From NCBI GenBank assembly GCA_002315745.1, contig DCID01000036.1, positions 1-44,676 on the forward strand: DNA of 44,676 bases, in the 5' to 3' direction. Each line of letters opens with the position of its first letter. Within the stretch, counting starts at the first letter, position 1. The stretch is from Bacteroidales bacterium UBA1735 (lineage in GTDB: Bacteria; Bacteroidota; Bacteroidia; Bacteroidales; Paludibacteraceae). The translations under genes and the position numbers were made by a program. Positions 32,932 to 41,411 of this stretch are shown here, one piece after another. The notes below the pieces were generated by a model. That model had not been told where the DNA came from. It saw only the letters and a program-made list of their open reading frames with translations, and did no database searches.

Positions 32932-34056
32932 ATGAAAATAATTATTTTAGGTACAGCATGGCCGTATCGTGGTGGTTTAGCTACGTTTAACGAGCGTCTC
33001 GCCCGTCAGTTTCAGGACGAAGGGCACGAGGTGATGGTGTGGACTTTTACGCTCCAATATCCTTCCTTCCTTTTCCCGGGTAAGACCCAATACACTTCCG
33101 ATCCTGCGCCCGAGGGACTGCATATAGAGCGTCGTCTCAACGCGTGCAATCCTTTTAATTGGTTACGCGTAGCGCGCGCGTTGCGCCGCCTGCAACCCGA
33201 TATGCTCATCTGCTGCTATTGGATGGCATTCTTTGCCCCGCTGTATGGTACGATTTGTCGCTTGGTGAAGCGTAATCACCATACCCGCTGTGTGGCGCTG
33301 GTGCACAATATGTTCCCGCATGAGAAGAGTGTGCTCGACAAACTCTGTGCGCCGTATTTCGTTCATAGTCAGGATGCTTTCGTGGCACTGAGCGAATCGG
33401 TAGTTCACGATATCCATACCCTCACTTCTGCACCTGCGACTTCGTCGCCGCATCCCATCTATGACCATTATGGCGCGCGATTGAGCAAAGAGGAGGCTTG
33501 TGCCAAATTGGGGCTTGATGCCACCAAACAGTATATGTTGTTCTTCGGATTAGTACGTGCGTATAAGGGGTTGGATCTACTGTTGGATGCCATGGGAAAA
33601 ATTAAAGAAACCTTGCCCGATGTGCAGTTGCTCATCGCGGGCGAGTTCTACGAGGACGAAGATAAGTACCGCCAGCAGATAGCGCGTGAGGAACTGACCG
33701 ACCGTGTGATTATTCGCAATGAGTTTATCACGGATAGCGAGTTAGCACTCTATTTCGGTGCGGCAGACTTGATTGTTCAGCCCTATAAATCTGCCACCCA
33801 GAGTGGTGTGACGCAGGTCGCCTTCCACTTTGAGAAACCGATCTTAGTGACCAATGTGGGTGGATTGGGTGAGATTGTGCACCATGAGAAAATGGGCTAT
33901 GCCGTTGCGCCCGATGGGCAGGAGATCGCAGAGTCGATAGTTGACTATTTCTTGCATAACCGCCAAGCGGCTTTTACCAAGTACTTGCAAAAAGAGAAAG
34001 TACGCTACAGTTGGGACAAACTCACTGCCGCGTTTGAGAATATCGTAAAATTATAG
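32932..34056 (+). CDS. GT4 family glycosyltransferase
   Basis: The 374-residue product has the GT-B layout: an N-terminal domain opening with IIILGTAWPYRGGLATFNERLAR and a C-terminal nucleotide-sugar domain with LLFFGLVRAYKGLDLLLDA-type strand and QSGVTQVAFHFEKPILVTNVGGLGEIV. It should transfer a sugar from an NDP donor to a lipid-linked or other glycan acceptor at the inner face of the membrane. It is followed after 4 nt by a YfhO-like membrane protein, so the two probably act on the same glycan. The start cannot easily be moved downstream, because the first beta strand begins at residue 2. Confidence 0.88.
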   Translation: MKIIILGTAWPYRGGLATFNERLARQFQDEGHEVMVWTFTLQYPSFLFPGKTQYTSDPAPEGLHIERRLNACNPFNWLRVARALRRLQPDMLICCYWMAFFAPLYGTICRLVKRNHHTRCVALVHNMFPHEKSVLDKLCAPYFVHSQDAFVALSESVVHDIHTLTSAPATSSPHPIYDHYGARLSKEEACAKLGLDATKQYMLFFGLVRAYKGLDLLLDAMGKIKETLPDVQLLIAGEFYEDEDKYRQQIAREELTDRVIIRNEFITDSELALYFGAADLIVQPYKSATQSGVTQVAFHFEKPILVTNVGGLGEIVHHEKMGYAVAPDGQEIAESIVDYFLHNRQAAFTKYLQKEKVRYSWDKLTAAFENIVKL

Positions 34057-34060
34057 AATT

Positions 34061-36547
34061 ATGAAGAATATTGATTGGAAAAAGTGGTTGCCTAATCTCA
34101 TTATTTTAGGCGTGTTTATTATCGCATCGGCTATCTATTTTTGGCCAGTATTGCAGGGTAAAGTAATTAATGCAAGTGATTGTATCAATGCTATATCTGC
34201 AGTTCAAGAATCTGTTGAATATTTTGAAGAAACGGGTGATCGGACATTTTGGAACAATTCGCTCTTTTGTGGTATGCCAAACTATCAAATAGGTGGTGGA
34301 GCATACATTTTAAATACTATTTTGCGACCTATTCGCTCTTTTTTCTCATTAGGTAATGGCAGTGCCTTTTTTGTTTTTCTATTTTATTTATGTGCATTCT
34401 TCTTATTGCTTCGTTCATTTAAGATTAATAAATGGCTGAGTATGGCCGGTGCTTTTGGTATTGCTTTGAGTAGTTATTTCTTCGTAATAATAGCGGCTGC
34501 ACATAATGGAAAGTGCTATTCCATCACGTGGATGATGTTGGTTGTAGTTGGGTTTATCTTAACCTACCGCAAACAATATGGATGGGGGGCATTACTCATT
34601 ATGTTCTTCACCTATATTGGTTTCTTCTTACACCCGCAGATGAGTTATTATATCTGCATGATGATTGGCATCTTCTTCTTTGCCGAACTCGCTATTGCTG
34701 CCAAAGCCAAAGAATGGAAACATTTTGCTATTGCAACGGCTGTCTTTGCGGCTTCCTTTGGTATAGGAATGGGAATGGGTAGTGCCAATATCTTTGCCAA
34801 TCAGGAATATGCGGAGCAGACGATGCGTGGTGGGCACTCGGATTTAGCCAAAGTCACCGATGCTACCAATAAAACGAAGGGTTTAGACTTAGATTATGCC
34901 ACCGCGTGGAGCGAAGGCATCGACGAATGTTGGACGTTCCTTATACCCAATTATATGGGCGGTGCGAGTGGCTATAACTTAGGAAAGGATAGTCAACTCG
35001 AAAAAGATCTTAAGAAAATGGGCGTTTCTGCGCGCCAAGCCAAAGGTTTTTGTCAAGGTGCTCCTACCTATTGGGGCGAAAAAGCATTTACTTCGGGTCC
35101 CGTATATATGGGGGCAATCGTGATTCTCCTGTTCCTGTTGGGATTACTCATTGTTTCGGGTCCGTACAAATGGGCATTATTAGTAGCTACCTTATTCTCC
35201 GTAATGCTTAGTTGGGGACATAATTTCATGCCGTTGACGGAACTTTTCTTCAACTATTTCCCCATGTACAATAAGTTCCGTGCAGTGGAGTCTATCTTGA
35301 TTGTAGCAGAAATAACTGTACCGATTTTAGGTTTCTTGGCACTCAAAGCGATTGCCGACGGACAACTGCCTTGGCAGAAAGTGAAGAAGAGTATCTTCAT
35401 CGCTGGTGGTGTAACGGCTGCGGCTTGCTTGCTGATGGCGATGTTCAGCGGTAGTATCGATGTGACCTCTTCCTATGATGCGCAATGGAAAGGACAGGTC
35501 GGAGACCAAATCTATCGCGCTATCTTAGACCAACGTCAAGCCCTCATTAGTGCAGACGCTTGGCGCAGTTTGATCTTTGTACTCTTAGGTGGATTGGTAG
35601 TATTCGTATATGCTTATCAACGCAACAAACAGACTGAAGAAGTGGCTATCCAGAAGTGGACGCGCTATGCGGGTATCGCATTAACCATACTCATTGTAGC
35701 AGATATGTGGGCAGTAGATAAACGTTTCTGCAACGACGATAATTTCGTTTTATCCAAGGATCGTGATAAAGCCTTCAAGATGCTACCTTACGAAAAACAG
35801 TTGTTGGCACAAGACACCTCTTACTATCGCGTCTTGAACTTGACCGTCAGTACCTTCAATGATGCACGTACTTCGTATTATCTGAAGTCCATCGGTGGCT
35901 ATTCGGCAGCCAAACTGCGCCGTTATCAGGACTTGATCGACGAGCATATATCGAAGATGCACATGCCCGTACTCAATATGCTCAATACCAAGTATATTAT
36001 CTCCAAAGGTCAGGATGGACAACCTTTCCCGTACCTTAATCCTGATGCGATGGGTAACTGTTGGCTCGTGGATGAGTTAGTGGCGGTTGATAACGCCAAT
36101 GCCGAATCCGAGGCACTGAACACAATTGATCTTCGTTACAAGGCAGTTTATGACGAGACCTATGCTCCGAATGCGAAGATTGGTCAATACCCAGAGGCAA
36201 GTACCCTGATGGCATTTGACAAGGAGAAAATCGAGTGCATACAACATAATCCGAAGACCTTGACCTATTATGCGCAAGTGGAGCAACCACGTACCGCCGT
36301 TTTCTCGGAGATCTATTATCCGTTTGGATGGGAAGCGACGATCGATGGTCAACCTACAGACATTTTCCGCGTCAATTATATGCTACGCGCCATTACGTTG
36401 CCCGCAGGCGAACATGAGATCGTCTTCACTTTTGAACCCGAAAGTGTGCGCAAGGGAAATATCTTGTCGCTCATTTGTTTCGGAATTTTCTTATTGACGC
36501 TAGTAGGTGTAGTGGGGATTAAACTATATCGAAAAAAGAACGAGTAA
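34061..36547 (+). CDS. YfhO-family integral membrane protein
   Basis: The 828-residue product has about a dozen hydrophobic segments from residue 11 to 570 and a last one at about 800-820, with a large extracytoplasmic region before it (about 575-795). The first loop contains NASDCINAISAVQESVEYF and NNSLFCGMPNYQIGG, typical of YfhO proteins (GT-C-like fold). In Firmicutes YfhO is involved in glycosylating lipoteichoic acid; the Bacteroidota members are uncharacterised, and a role in transferring a lipid-linked sugar to a surface glycan is inference. It starts 4 nt after the GT4 gene. Its 3' end overlaps the convergent FAD gene by 29 nt. The first about 700 nt look more AT-rich than the neighbouring genes. 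Confidence 0.82.
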   Translation: MKNIDWKKWLPNLIILGVFIIASAIYFWPVLQGKVINASDCINAISAVQESVEYFEETGDRTFWNNSLFCGMPNYQIGGGAYILNTILRPIRSFFSLGNGSAFFVFLFYLCAFFLLLRSFKINKWLSMAGAFGIALSSYFFVIIAAAHNGKCYSITWMMLVVVGFILTYRKQYGWGALLIMFFTYIGFFLHPQMSYYICMMIGIFFFAELAIAAKAKEWKHFAIATAVFAASFGIGMGMGSANIFANQEYAEQTMRGGHSDLAKVTDATNKTKGLDLDYATAWSEGIDECWTFLIPNYMGGASGYNLGKDSQLEKDLKKMGVSARQAKGFCQGAPTYWGEKAFTSGPVYMGAIVILLFLLGLLIVSGPYKWALLVATLFSVMLSWGHNFMPLTELFFNYFPMYNKFRAVESILIVAEITVPILGFLALKAIADGQLPWQKVKKSIFIAGGVTAAACLLMAMFSGSIDVTSSYDAQWKGQVGDQIYRAILDQRQALISADAWRSLIFVLLGGLVVFVYAYQRNKQTEEVAIQKWTRYAGIALTILIVADMWAVDKRFCNDDNFVLSKDRDKAFKMLPYEKQLLAQDTSYYRVLNLTVSTFNDARTSYYLKSIGGYSAAKLRRYQDLIDEHISKMHMPVLNMLNTKYIISKGQDGQPFPYLNPDAMGNCWLVDELVAVDNANAESEALNTIDLRYKAVYDETYAPNAKIGQYPEASTLMAFDKEKIECIQHNPKTLTYYAQVEQPRTAVFSEIYYPFGWEATIDGQPTDIFRVNYMLRAITLPAGEHEIVFTFEPESVRKGNILSLICFGIFLLTLVGVVGIKLYRKKNE

Positions 36548-37787
36548 GATCTATCGCAGCTCCCATCGCGACATCCATGTTGTAATACTCCCAATCCGCG
36601 AAACGCCCTGTGAAATAGATACCCGATGGTGCTAAGCGTTTTTTGAGTTGTTGAATCATTGCACGTGTTCCATTATCTTGAATGGGATACGTGTATTGAT
36701 TATAATGGTGCGTGAGATAAGTCGGATGGTAGGGCATGGCTTGTAGATTGCGGAGAATATCCTCTTTTATGATTTCATCTGTGAACTCTACCGTTGCCGT
36801 GATGCGGTTGGTAGCCAAAGATGGGGCGTTGTTCTTTGGAGAGAAATTACCTGTACAAATGATGCGATGTGCCTTGTATTGATCACTTGGGAGATAAATC
36901 CAAGTGTATGGATTTTTATCAATCTCACAGAATACGGCGGTTGTTCCGTGACTTTCTAATGCTTCAATAGGTTGCACAAATTCGGTCACATCTACACCTT
37001 CCAATATAGAAACAAGTTGTTTGATGTTCCCGCAGAAGACGACATTGTCAAAGCGCTCGCCATTGACTAATATGCCATCTTTTTCTGTCTGTATAGATGA
37101 AATAGGTGAATTATAGCGAATAGTCAGCCCTTCCGCCAAACGGTTAGCGAGGAACTGCGACCCTTTTTCTTTTTCGTAATAGAATGTGGCATGTACAAAC
37201 TGCTTTTCCTCGATATGATGTTGGTTGTTATAGCGCATCTCCTCCACTGTGGGCATTGGCAATTTGCCTTCCAGCCAAGTTAGTGGTACTGTATTCAGAG
37301 GTCTGCGCCATACTTTATGGTTATAGGGCTGGAAATAGCAATCGTAGAGGGTTTGTCCAAAACGAAGACGCAAGAAGTCTTCAAAGTTTTGTGGTTGCCA
37401 TTTTTTCTGCTCAATTTCTATCTCATCCAAGTCTTTGTAGAAAGCCTCTTGTATAGACTGGTCAAAGCAGTAGATGTGGTTCTCAATAGGATAGGGAACA
37501 ACCAACTCATCGCGCATGTGCACTACGGAGTAACGATCAGTCTTGCGGAACTCTGTACCTTGGTCGAACCGATTCCAAAACCAGTCCAGCACATCTTGTC
37601 GCTTGGAATTGAACACATGTCCACCGCAGGTATGAAAGAGATTGCCTTGTACGTCTTGACAACGAATGAGTCCTCCGGGTTGGCTCTCTTTTTCATATAC
37701 AATAACTTCGTTTTCGGGCTTATGGCTCAACTGCTGTGCGATGGTCAGTCCAGACACGCCTGCTCCTATGACGGCGATACGTTTCAT
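36519..37787 (-). CDS. FAD-dependent oxidoreductase of the protoporphyrinogen oxidase / UDP-galactopyranose mutase type
   Basis: The N-terminal VIGAGVSGLTIAQQLS and the following acidic strand end (IVYEKE) bind FAD. HTCGGHVFNSKRQDVLDWFW and the VPYPIENHIYCFDQ segment recall UDP-galactopyranose mutase-like proteins of polysaccharide loci. The product has 422 residues, no signal peptide and no membrane segment. It is the last gene of the surface-glycan operon, overlapping the previous gene by 4 nt (ATGA). A role in making or isomerising a nucleotide sugar (for example a furanose) fits the context, but the substrate cannot be read from sequence. Confidence 0.75.
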   Translation of the reverse strand: MKRIAVIGAGVSGLTIAQQLSHKPENEVIVYEKESQPGGLIRCQDVQGNLFHTCGGHVFNSKRQDVLDWFWNRFDQGTEFRKTDRYSVVHMRDELVVPYPIENHIYCFDQSIQEAFYKDLDEIEIEQKKWQPQNFEDFLRLRFGQTLYDCYFQPYNHKVWRRPLNTVPLTWLEGKLPMPTVEEMRYNNQHHIEEKQFVHATFYYEKEKGSQFLANRLAEGLTIRYNSPISSIQTEKDGILVNGERFDNVVFCGNIKQLVSILEGVDVTEFVQPIEALESHGTTAVFCEIDKNPYTWIYLPSDQYKAHRIICTGNFSPKNNAPSLATNRITATVEFTDEIIKEDILRNLQAMPYHPTYLTHHYNQYTYPIQDNGTRAMIQQLKKRLAPSGIYFTGRFADWEYYNMDVAMGAAIDLTRSFFDIV

Positions 37788-38746
37788 AATTCTGCGATGA
37801 TTTGTTCCAATTGCTTAGCAACACTAGAAGTATAATGTTTTTGCATATATTCACGATGTTTCTCCCAATCAACATCCGTTGTACGGGCTCGATCCAAAGC
37901 GGCAGCAAACTGCTCGTAAGTCTCTAAATGTGGGCAGAATGATGGCAATTCATAATAGCGCGTATCGGCATTATCGGGATAGCGTAATAACGGGTGGCAT
38001 CCTGCTGCAATGATCTCCAAGAAATGGGGAGTGACCTGACTATATCCATTCGTATTCCGCGAACCATCAATCCCTGGTGTTGAATAAAGGCAAGCACGAG
38101 CTTGACGGATAAGAGAGATGTATATCTCCCGAGAATCTGTGGGAGATACTATTTCATTCTTTTCATTGACATAGATGGCTGCTCCGTCTTTGAAATCACG
38201 TCTCACAAAAGTGATATCGGGATGTTCCGCCAAGTAACGTGTTAGGTATTGCTTGAGAATAGGATTCTGACGTCCAGCAATAAAAAGATCAAATTTCTTT
38301 TCATATTGTGTACCTTCTGCCAATGCGTATTTATTCGAAATAGATAATGGCAAGTGGCGAATCTTTGATAATCCTAAGCCGTGCAGATATTCATATACCT
38401 CTCTACTCGATACACAGATCACTTTATTGCGCCAATATTGCGCATACCATAGCCGCACTTTCCATGGCTGGCGGATATAAAAATCAATGATACAAGGAAT
38501 GATGTTCCTTTTATTGTTTCCATTATGTCGCATGGTGCACATCTCGTAGGCAAAAGCGGGCTGATTGGTTTGAAGCCAGTTGAGCACGAAAGGCAGGTAT
38601 TTGGAATAGCGTTGATTCTTCCATGGATGGTTGAAACTGAGCGGCGCTTGGAAATAGGTGCACAACTCATCCTCCCACTCATAGACTAGATCATTGGCAT
38701 GATGAGGATCAATCTTTCGATTAGAAACAATAGTAGTTATTTTCAT
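37784..38746 (-). CDS. Glycosyltransferase-like protein (GT-B, CgeB-like C-terminus)
   Basis: The 320-residue product has a C-terminal half like GT-B enzymes: GIDGSRNTNGYSQVTPHFLEIIAAGCHPLLRYP, in which the conserved Glu and the following Gly-rich turn would bind the nucleotide sugar. The N-terminal half resembles acceptor domains (SRKIDPHHANDLVYEWE is unusual). There is no membrane segment. It overlaps both neighbours by 4 nt. The donor and acceptor are unknown. Confidence 0.7.
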   Translation of the reverse strand: MKITTIVSNRKIDPHHANDLVYEWEDELCTYFQAPLSFNHPWKNQRYSKYLPFVLNWLQTNQPAFAYEMCTMRHNGNNKRNIIPCIIDFYIRQPWKVRLWYAQYWRNKVICVSSREVYEYLHGLGLSKIRHLPLSISNKYALAEGTQYEKKFDLFIAGRQNPILKQYLTRYLAEHPDITFVRRDFKDGAAIYVNEKNEIVSPTDSREIYISLIRQARACLYSTPGIDGSRNTNGYSQVTPHFLEIIAAGCHPLLRYPDNADTRYYELPSFCPHLETYEQFAAALDRARTTDVDWEKHREYMQKHYTSSVAKQLEQIIAEL

Positions 38747-39618
38747 TTTTGCAATTTCTTTTTTAGTTTCTTAGGCCAGCCCATAATCCGTTGCGGCACT
38801 TTGATGCACCAGCGGATCGTCTTGTCTAATCCATAGCGTAGGGTGTCAGATGGCTTTTCTTTAGTCACCTGCACATCGCCACGCATAGTTGCCGTTTCAG
38901 CAATCAAGGCATCTATGCGGGCTTTTTGTTTCCCAACTTCTTTTTGCCAATGTTTTACAATAAACGATGGCGTAGAATAGAATCGTGATAACCACGAGTG
39001 CTGGCAGAGCAGGTTGCCTTGCTTGTCGTAGAGCATCGTTGTCCATCCGTCTGTATGTTTCTTACTTGGCAGATAAAGTGTCTTAAACCGATATGCCAAC
39101 CAAAAGAAAAACGGATAATATGGCTCTAATCCGAAGCGTTCATATAGTGGTTCCCGAATCAGTATCTCGGTGGGATAAGTGGCCTTCATCTCGTCTATAT
39201 GTGCGCGGTAGTCGAACGACTTAACCTGATTGCGTATGGCATCGGCATCTCCTGCCTGCTCGCGAATCAGTCGTAAGTTGAACACATTAAAGAACGGATT
39301 GGTGACCAGAGGATTGCCATTACGAGGTGTGCCCCCACCGCCATCTGGACAGCCTGCATTGGTATAACCTTCTTTGACCACTTTATCCACGAGTTGCATA
39401 ACGGCTTCGGTGTTAGCAATGAAGCAATCCTCATCCACATTGATAGCGATGTCGCAATCAGTATCGCGGAGCATCGTATAGAAATAGCCATCTGCCGATT
39501 GATCCGTCAATCTCACGCATGGCAGTCCCATCGTCTCATAAAAGAGACGGGACTTTTCATATAGCCGAAGATCAAACGAACGGCAGAAGATCTTGATTGT
39601 TGTACTATTATTTGTCAT
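38743..39618 (-). CDS. Putative GT-A type glycosyltransferase
   Basis: The 291-residue product has a DCDIAINVDEDCF segment (about residues 53-65) in the position of the DxD metal motif of GT-A enzymes, followed by a GCPDGGGGTPRNGNP loop. The LACS-type catalytic signature is not obvious, so the family is not certain. It lies in the glycan operon, overlapping the acyltransferase gene by 11 nt and the next gene by 4 nt. The C-terminal about 60 residues are basic and could lie on the membrane. Confidence 0.65.
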   Translation of the reverse strand: MTNNSTTIKIFCRSFDLRLYEKSRLFYETMGLPCVRLTDQSADGYFYTMLRDTDCDIAINVDEDCFIANTEAVMQLVDKVVKEGYTNAGCPDGGGGTPRNGNPLVTNPFFNVFNLRLIREQAGDADAIRNQVKSFDYRAHIDEMKATYPTEILIREPLYERFGLEPYYPFFFWLAYRFKTLYLPSKKHTDGWTTMLYDKQGNLLCQHSWLSRFYSTPSFIVKHWQKEVGKQKARIDALIAETATMRGDVQVTKEKPSDTLRYGLDKTIRWCIKVPQRIMGWPKKLKKKLQK

Positions 39619-40576
39619 AACCTAACATAAGTGTCTTGATAATAGGAATTTTTGAAATGATCCATGTACCAAATGAGCATACAACTAAAATAATCATTGC
39701 TCCTAATGGTGCGATGACCAAGTTAAATAAGAGTGGAGATATATGGTCATACATAATTGGACAAAACCGATTGTGAATGATAAAAATGAAGGTTTGTAAT
39801 ATATAGATACCTAGTGTCAATTGTCCGCAACGTGCAAGGATATTATTGGGTGAAAATTTCCATCGTTGCTCAAGCCATAATGCCGATGCGATTAATCCTA
39901 TTGAACCAATGATGCCAGTAAAATGACGGTATAAGCGTAAATATAAAATGCTAGGAGAATCCGTGAATACATATTTACCCCATCCAATCAAACATATCAA
40001 GAACAAAGGTAAGGCAATGGCGGAAATCTTAAGTGAATGAGAACGCCATTCATCGTAGTGACTACCACCCAAAACGCCAATAATGAATGACGGGTACATC
40101 CACTCAACGGAATAAATAGGTATCCATTGACTTGCGATGATGGTTATAGGTATATACAGCCATTCTTTTTTTACACATAGTTTGCCAATATATGCGAGAA
40201 TGAAGCAAAGAAATAAACTTTTTAGAAACCAGAAATTAGTAATAAATGTGGAGAAAATGGTTTTATCTACACTAACTCCATTTATAAACGGCTGAATCAT
40301 GTTGCCTAAACTCATTAGTGTGCCCCAAGTAAAACATGGAAGAAGCAACTGCTTAAATTTCTTCCACACAAACTGTCCAATAGGCAATTCCAATGCATGC
40401 CCTGCAAAAAAACCAGATAGCATCATGAATAGTGGTAGATGAAAAGAGTATATATATACAAAAGCCGGCTCATCTAAGTAATGCGATGATAATAAGAATT
40501 GCAACATGTGCCCCCAAATAACGAGCCACATAGCAAATAGTTTGAGAATATCTATGGAATATATGCGCTGGTTCAT
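39608..40576 (-). CDS. Membrane acyltransferase (acyltransferase 3 / OafA-like)
   Basis: The 322-residue product has about ten hydrophobic segments and the family start YSIDILKLFAMWLVIWGHMLQF, with the catalytic-type His after WG. Members O-acetylate or otherwise acylate surface glycans using acyl-CoA. The gene is visibly AT-rich compared with the housekeeping genes of the window, as are other parts of this operon, which suggests transfer. It starts 7 nt after the GT2 gene. Confidence 0.85.
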   Translation of the reverse strand: MNQRIYSIDILKLFAMWLVIWGHMLQFLLSSHYLDEPAFVYIYSFHLPLFMMLSGFFAGHALELPIGQFVWKKFKQLLLPCFTWGTLMSLGNMIQPFINGVSVDKTIFSTFITNFWFLKSLFLCFILAYIGKLCVKKEWLYIPITIIASQWIPIYSVEWMYPSFIIGVLGGSHYDEWRSHSLKISAIALPLFLICLIGWGKYVFTDSPSILYLRLYRHFTGIIGSIGLIASALWLEQRWKFSPNNILARCGQLTLGIYILQTFIFIIHNRFCPIMYDHISPLLFNLVIAPLGAMIILVVCSFGTWIISKIPIIKTLMLGYDK

Positions 40577-40583
40577 ATTTGTA

Positions 40584-41411
40584 TTAATAGTGTATCCATT
40601 CTATAATAGGGGTTAATAGTGCTTTTTTAATATATATCCAAACCAACTCTCGGCGGTAGTCGTGCCATAATCCGTGGGACTTGGCGAAGTTTATCAATGC
40701 GCCAAAAGCTTGACGTTTGGCTTTTCCACGCCACACATGCTTGCCATGACTGATGCTGTCGCCATGAATCACGTAGTGGTAGAGTGGGGCATCGATTTGC
40801 GCAATGCGTGCGACTGTCAAGTAACACTCGCCCATAAAACAACTATCCTCGCCGCTTTTAGAGTCAGGAAAACGTATCGCATATTCGTTCAGCCACTCTC
40901 GACGGAAAAGCATAGTGGTGAAGTTACTCACAAAGTGGCGAAGAATCAACCGACGTTGCGCATATGTAACCTTCCCACAACCAATCTCGGGATTGCGCAT
41001 AACTCGTGTAGAACCATCTGGATAGTCCAAAATGGCAGCGGCAGAACTGAGGTCGGCATGATGCTTTTGTGCTTGGACATAGAGTCGCTCATACATAGTG
41101 GGCTCGACCCAATCGTCCGCATCGCAGAAAGCGATATATTCGCCTGTGGCATGTTCCATCCCTACGTTACGCGCCACTCCAGGACCCGCATTTTGGGGTG
41201 TTTCCACGATATGCCAAGATGAGGACACTTGCCGTGCTTCGATAAACTTCCGCGCAATAGTCATACTCTCATCTTTCCCATGGTCGTCCACGAGTATCAC
41301 CTCCAACTCCTTCAAAGTCTGGCGGGCAATACTATCCAAGCACCTCTCTAAAAAAGGCGCTACGTTGTAAACGGGGATAATAACACTTATTTTACTTTTT
41401 CCACCAATCAT
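40584..41411 (-). CDS. GT2 family glycosyltransferase
   Basis: KISVIIPVYNVAPFLERCLDSIARQ opens a GT-A fold, with VDDHGKDES, NVGMEHATGEYIAFCDADDWVEP (DxD in CDADDW) and FPDSKSGEDSCF as in GT2 transferases. I start at the ATG at 41411, overlapping the transposase-like gene by 20 nt; an ATG at 41444 would add eleven residues that do not belong to the fold. It should transfer a sugar to the growing repeat unit on the cytosolic side. Confidence 0.88.
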   Translation of the reverse strand: MIGGKSKISVIIPVYNVAPFLERCLDSIARQTLKELEVILVDDHGKDESMTIARKFIEARQVSSSWHIVETPQNAGPGVARNVGMEHATGEYIAFCDADDWVEPTMYERLYVQAQKHHADLSSAAAILDYPDGSTRVMRNPEIGCGKVTYAQRRLILRHFVSNFTTMLFRREWLNEYAIRFPDSKSGEDSCFMGECYLTVARIAQIDAPLYHYVIHGDSISHGKHVWRGKAKRQAFGALINFAKSHGLWHDYRRELVWIYIKKALLTPIIEWIHY

